From Pseudonocardia sp. 73-21 (GTDB taxonomy: Bacteria > Actinomycetota > Actinomycetes > Mycobacteriales > Pseudonocardiaceae): a stretch of DNA of 64,000 nucleotides. The DNA is taken from the NCBI RefSeq assembly GCF_001899645.1, contig NZ_MKVV01000048.1, positions 6,047 through 70,046 of the forward strand. Direction: 5' to 3'. The notes under the pieces were generated by a model, which saw only the letters and a program-made list of their open reading frames with translations, searched no databases and was not told where the DNA came from. Below, piece after piece: positions 62,166-64,000 of this stretch. Position numbers and translations under genes: made by a program. The number at the start of each line of letters is the position of its first letter. Position 1 is the first letter of the stretch.

Positions 62166-63503
62166 ATGCTGCGGACGCGTGCTCCCGGGGTGAGCTTGTG
62201 GGAGGCGGGTGCTGCCCGAGGAGGTCCTGCGGCTGCCCGAGGAGCTGGCCCGGGTGGACGCACTGCTGGACGATCCGGTGTTCTTCGCCCCGTTTGTGCC
62301 GTTCTTCGATCCGCGGGTGGGTCGGCCGTCGACGCCGATGGAGGTCTATCTGCAGTTGATGTTCTTGAAGTTCCGCTACCGGCTGGGTTACGAGACGCTG
62401 TGTCGCGAGGTGGCCGACTCGATCACGTGGCGGCGGTTCTGTCGGATCTCGATCGATGGGCGGGTGCCGCACCCGACGACGTTGATGAAGCTCACCACCC
62501 GTTGCGGCACCGCCGCGGTCGACGGGTGCAACGAGGCGCTGCTGGCCAAGGCGGTCCGTCGGATCGGCGCGGCCGGACGTCGGGTGCAGGCCGCGGGCGG
62601 CGCTGTCCGGACCCGGGTGCGGGATCGCAGCCGCTCGGCTGGTGCCCGCGCGCGGGCGATCGGAGCGAAGCTGCGGCTGCGCACCGCGGAGGGTCGCGAC
62701 GATGCCCAGGCCGTGGTGCGGCGGATTACCGGTGAGCTGGCCGGGCTGGCCGAACGCGCCGCGACCGAGGCCGAGCTGCTGCTCGCGAACGCCCGCCGGG
62801 CGCTGCGCCGCGCCCAGGTCAAGGCAGCTGAGCTGGCCGCGACCGGTGGCAGTGACCCTGCCGCGGGGCGGCGGCGGGGCCGGCTGCGCCGCGCGGTGAA
62901 CGACCTGACCGAGCTACTCGAGGCGACCCGGCGGATCGCCGCCCAGACTCGCCAACGGCTGTCCGGGACGACCCCGCCCGGCCCACCCGGCGGGTCAGTC
63001 TGCATGACCCGGACGCCCGCCCGATCGCGAAGGGCCGCCTGGGCCGGCCCGTCGAGTTCGGCTACCAGGGCCAGGTCGTCGACAACGACGACGGCGTCGT
63101 GCTCGACCACACCGTCGAACGGGGCAACCCCGCTGACGCGCCGCAACTTGCACCCGCGGTCGGTCGGGTCATCCGCCGCACCCGCCGTCGCCCGCGCACG
63201 GTCACCGCCGACCGCGGCTACGGCGAAGCCGCCGTGGAGAACGACCTGCACGACCTCGGGGTCCGCACAGTGGTGATCCCGCGCAAGGGCCGACCCGGCA
63301 AAGGCCGCCAAGCCCACGAGCACCGCCGAGCGTTCCGCCGAACGGTCAAGTGGCGAACCGGGAGCGAGGCCCGAATCAGCACCCTCAAACGGCAGTACGG
63401 GTGGGATCGGACGCGTCTCGATGACCTCGAAGGGGCCCGGATCTGGGCCGGACAAGGCGTCCTGGCCCACAACCTGGTCAAGATCGCGGCCATCGCGGGC
63501 TGA
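62166..63503 (+). pseudogene. Transposase with two frameshifts
   Basis: The product reads in three segments. The ATG at 62166 starts LRTRAPGVSLWEA; an extra G near 62206-62209 shifts the frame to VLPEEVLRLPEELARVDALL and the N-terminal dimerisation part PSTPMEVYLQLMFLKFRYRLGYETLCREVADS; a missing base near 62975-62990 returns it to RRVSLHDPDARPIAKGRLG, EFGYQGQVVDN, TADRGYGEAAVENDL and the C-terminal GSEARISTLKRQYGWDR. The catalytic Asp and Glu are in the last two segments. The two shifts cancel in register, and no classic slippery heptamer is seen, so decay or sequencing error is likelier than programmed frameshifting. Confidence 0.8.
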
Positions 63504-63576
63504 TCAACCGCCCGACGGAGATCAACACCTCCTGCGGTGTTCATTCCAGCGAGCTGCACCAGCGCCAGCGGTCTAT

Positions 63577-63591
63577 TTCAGGTCGAAGTAG
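63577..63591 (-). repeat. Right terminal inverted repeat of the IS element
   Basis: TTCAGGTCGAAGTAG, matching the left end over all 15 bases and followed by the CTAG duplication. Confidence 0.85.
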
Positions 63592-63631
63592 CTAGGGCGA
63601 CAGCAGGGGCAGCCTGCGGTGACGGGCCGGG

Positions 63632-64000
63632 TCAGGCCGCCGAGGCCCGCTCCGCCCCGCGCGGCAGGCTCTGCAGCACCGCGCGGGCAACGGCGTCGTT
63701 GTAGCGCAGGCTCTGCGCGTTCATGCCGGGCCGGGTGAACGCGCCCGCGACCGTGACGCTGGTGTGCGGGCCGATCGCGAACCGCCGCGGGTGCACCCGG
63801 CCCCCGGCGTCGACCACGGCGCCGTCGGCCGGACGCACCAGGATCTGCCCGGTGTTGCGCAGGACCGTGCCGTCGGCGTCGACGATCACGTCCTCGGACA
63901 GCGCGCCGTCGCGCATCAGCGAGGCGACCAGCGGGTCGACGCTGCGGGCCGCACTCATGTCGGGCAGACGCGCGTCCACCAGCACCGTGGACGTGACGGG
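63632..64000 (-). CDS. FAD/NAD(P)-binding protein, C-terminal part
   Basis: Partial gene running off the right edge; the last 122 codons are visible. The stretch RFAIGPHTSVTVAGAFTRPGMNAQSLRYNDAVARAVLQSL is typical of the C-terminus of NAD_binding_9-type FAD/NAD(P)-binding proteins, where the FAD-contacting region ends in A-G-A-F-x-R-P-G. LVDARLPDMSAARSVDPLVASLMRDGAL precedes it. The substrate is unknown. It converges on the IS element. Confidence 0.7.
   Translation of the reverse strand, partial: PVTSTVLVDARLPDMSAARSVDPLVASLMRDGALSEDVIVDADGTVLRNTGQILVRPADGAVVDAGGRVHPRRFAIGPHTSVTVAGAFTRPGMNAQSLRYNDAVARAVLQSLPRGAERASAA

Larger units (their letters stand above)
62029..63595 (+). mobile_element. 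IS element (IS5/IS1182-like) with CTAG target duplication
   Basis: The element spans 62033-63591 (1559 bases). Its 15-base terminal inverted repeats are perfect: CTACTTCGACCTGAA (62033-62047) and TTCAGGTCGAAGTAG (63577-63591). Both ends are flanked by CTAG (62029-62032 and 63592-63595), a four-base duplication of the type made by IS5-group elements. It contains one DDE-type transposase gene, apparently frameshifted twice. The family assignment is from transposase pattern and target length only. Confidence 0.85.

Noticed and set aside
62960..62995. Programmed -1 frameshift in the transposase
   Set aside because: No X-XXY-YYZ heptamer in register and a second shift exists upstream, so decay or sequence error is preferred.

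Overview
The window is high-GC DNA with tight gene packing, many GTG/TTG starts, ATGA/GTGA overlaps and actinobacterial protein families (SmtB-Zur, DnaJ2, decaprenyl-type UppS, CysH APS reductase without CysC). It most resembles a Pseudonocardia-like member of the Pseudonocardiales; the genus is inferred from general familiarity, not from a search. Much of the backbone follows the gene order of the Mycobacterium tuberculosis dnaG-dgt / glyS-smtB-zur-uppS-recO-era-ybeY-phoH / rsmE-dnaJ2-hrcA / hemW / nirA-cysH region, with lineage-specific genes placed between the conserved blocks.

Layout. 1-2.1 kb: end of an osmoprotectant (OpuC-type) ABC transporter operon. 2.1-12.2 kb: tam methyltransferase, dnaG, a DMT exporter, a secreted DUF1524 nuclease-like lipoprotein, a MerR regulator with a clear operator, a DUF4232 lipoprotein, an acetyltransferase with an internal deletion, dgt, a DUF218 protein, an XdhC-family protein and a small frameshifted gene. 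12.2-15.7 kb: two CNNM/CorC membrane proteins preceded by a structured leader with a 16-codon upstream ORF, then an SDR dehydrogenase. 15.7-29.5 kb: glyS, a TerC-like protein, the zinc regulators smtB-zur, uppS, a threonine-aldolase-like lyase, recO, a DUF4190 protein, a HugZ-like protein, era, lhgO, a degenerate cytidine-deaminase-like gene, a third CNNM protein and ybeY. 29.5-33.1 kb: an alditol-oxidase-like flavoprotein with an overlapping XRE regulator, a SnoaL-like protein, phoH.

33.3-38.4 kb is the most unusual part: a 1283-residue Pls/PosA-type non-ribosomal peptide synthetase (adenylation, carrier, membrane/hexapeptide terminal region) translationally coupled to an M1 zinc metallopeptidase. 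My reading of its adenylation pocket is close to the lysine code, so a poly(lysine)-like isopeptide system is proposed. 38.5-43.3 kb: isochorismatase, alpha/beta hydrolase, rsmE, dnaJ2, hrcA. 43.3-49.5 kb: an ASCH-like/winged-helix protein, an RseB-like envelope protein with an ABC exporter, a lipase-like protein, hemW and a PH-like membrane protein. 49.5-53.9 kb: an AraC regulator divergent from a formate-dehydrogenase-like molybdoenzyme coupled to a MoeA-like protein.

53.9-62.0 kb is a sulfur-assimilation locus: a leader peptide and hairpin, sirA, a small CxxC protein, cysH, cysD, cysN, then a second candidate leader and an SsuABC-like sulfonate/taurine-type importer. An IS element with 15-bp terminal repeats and CTAG duplications sits exactly after (and duplicates) the stop codon of the last importer gene; its transposase carries two compensating frameshifts. 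The window ends inside a FAD/NAD(P)-binding protein gene. No rRNA, tRNA or CRISPR array was found.
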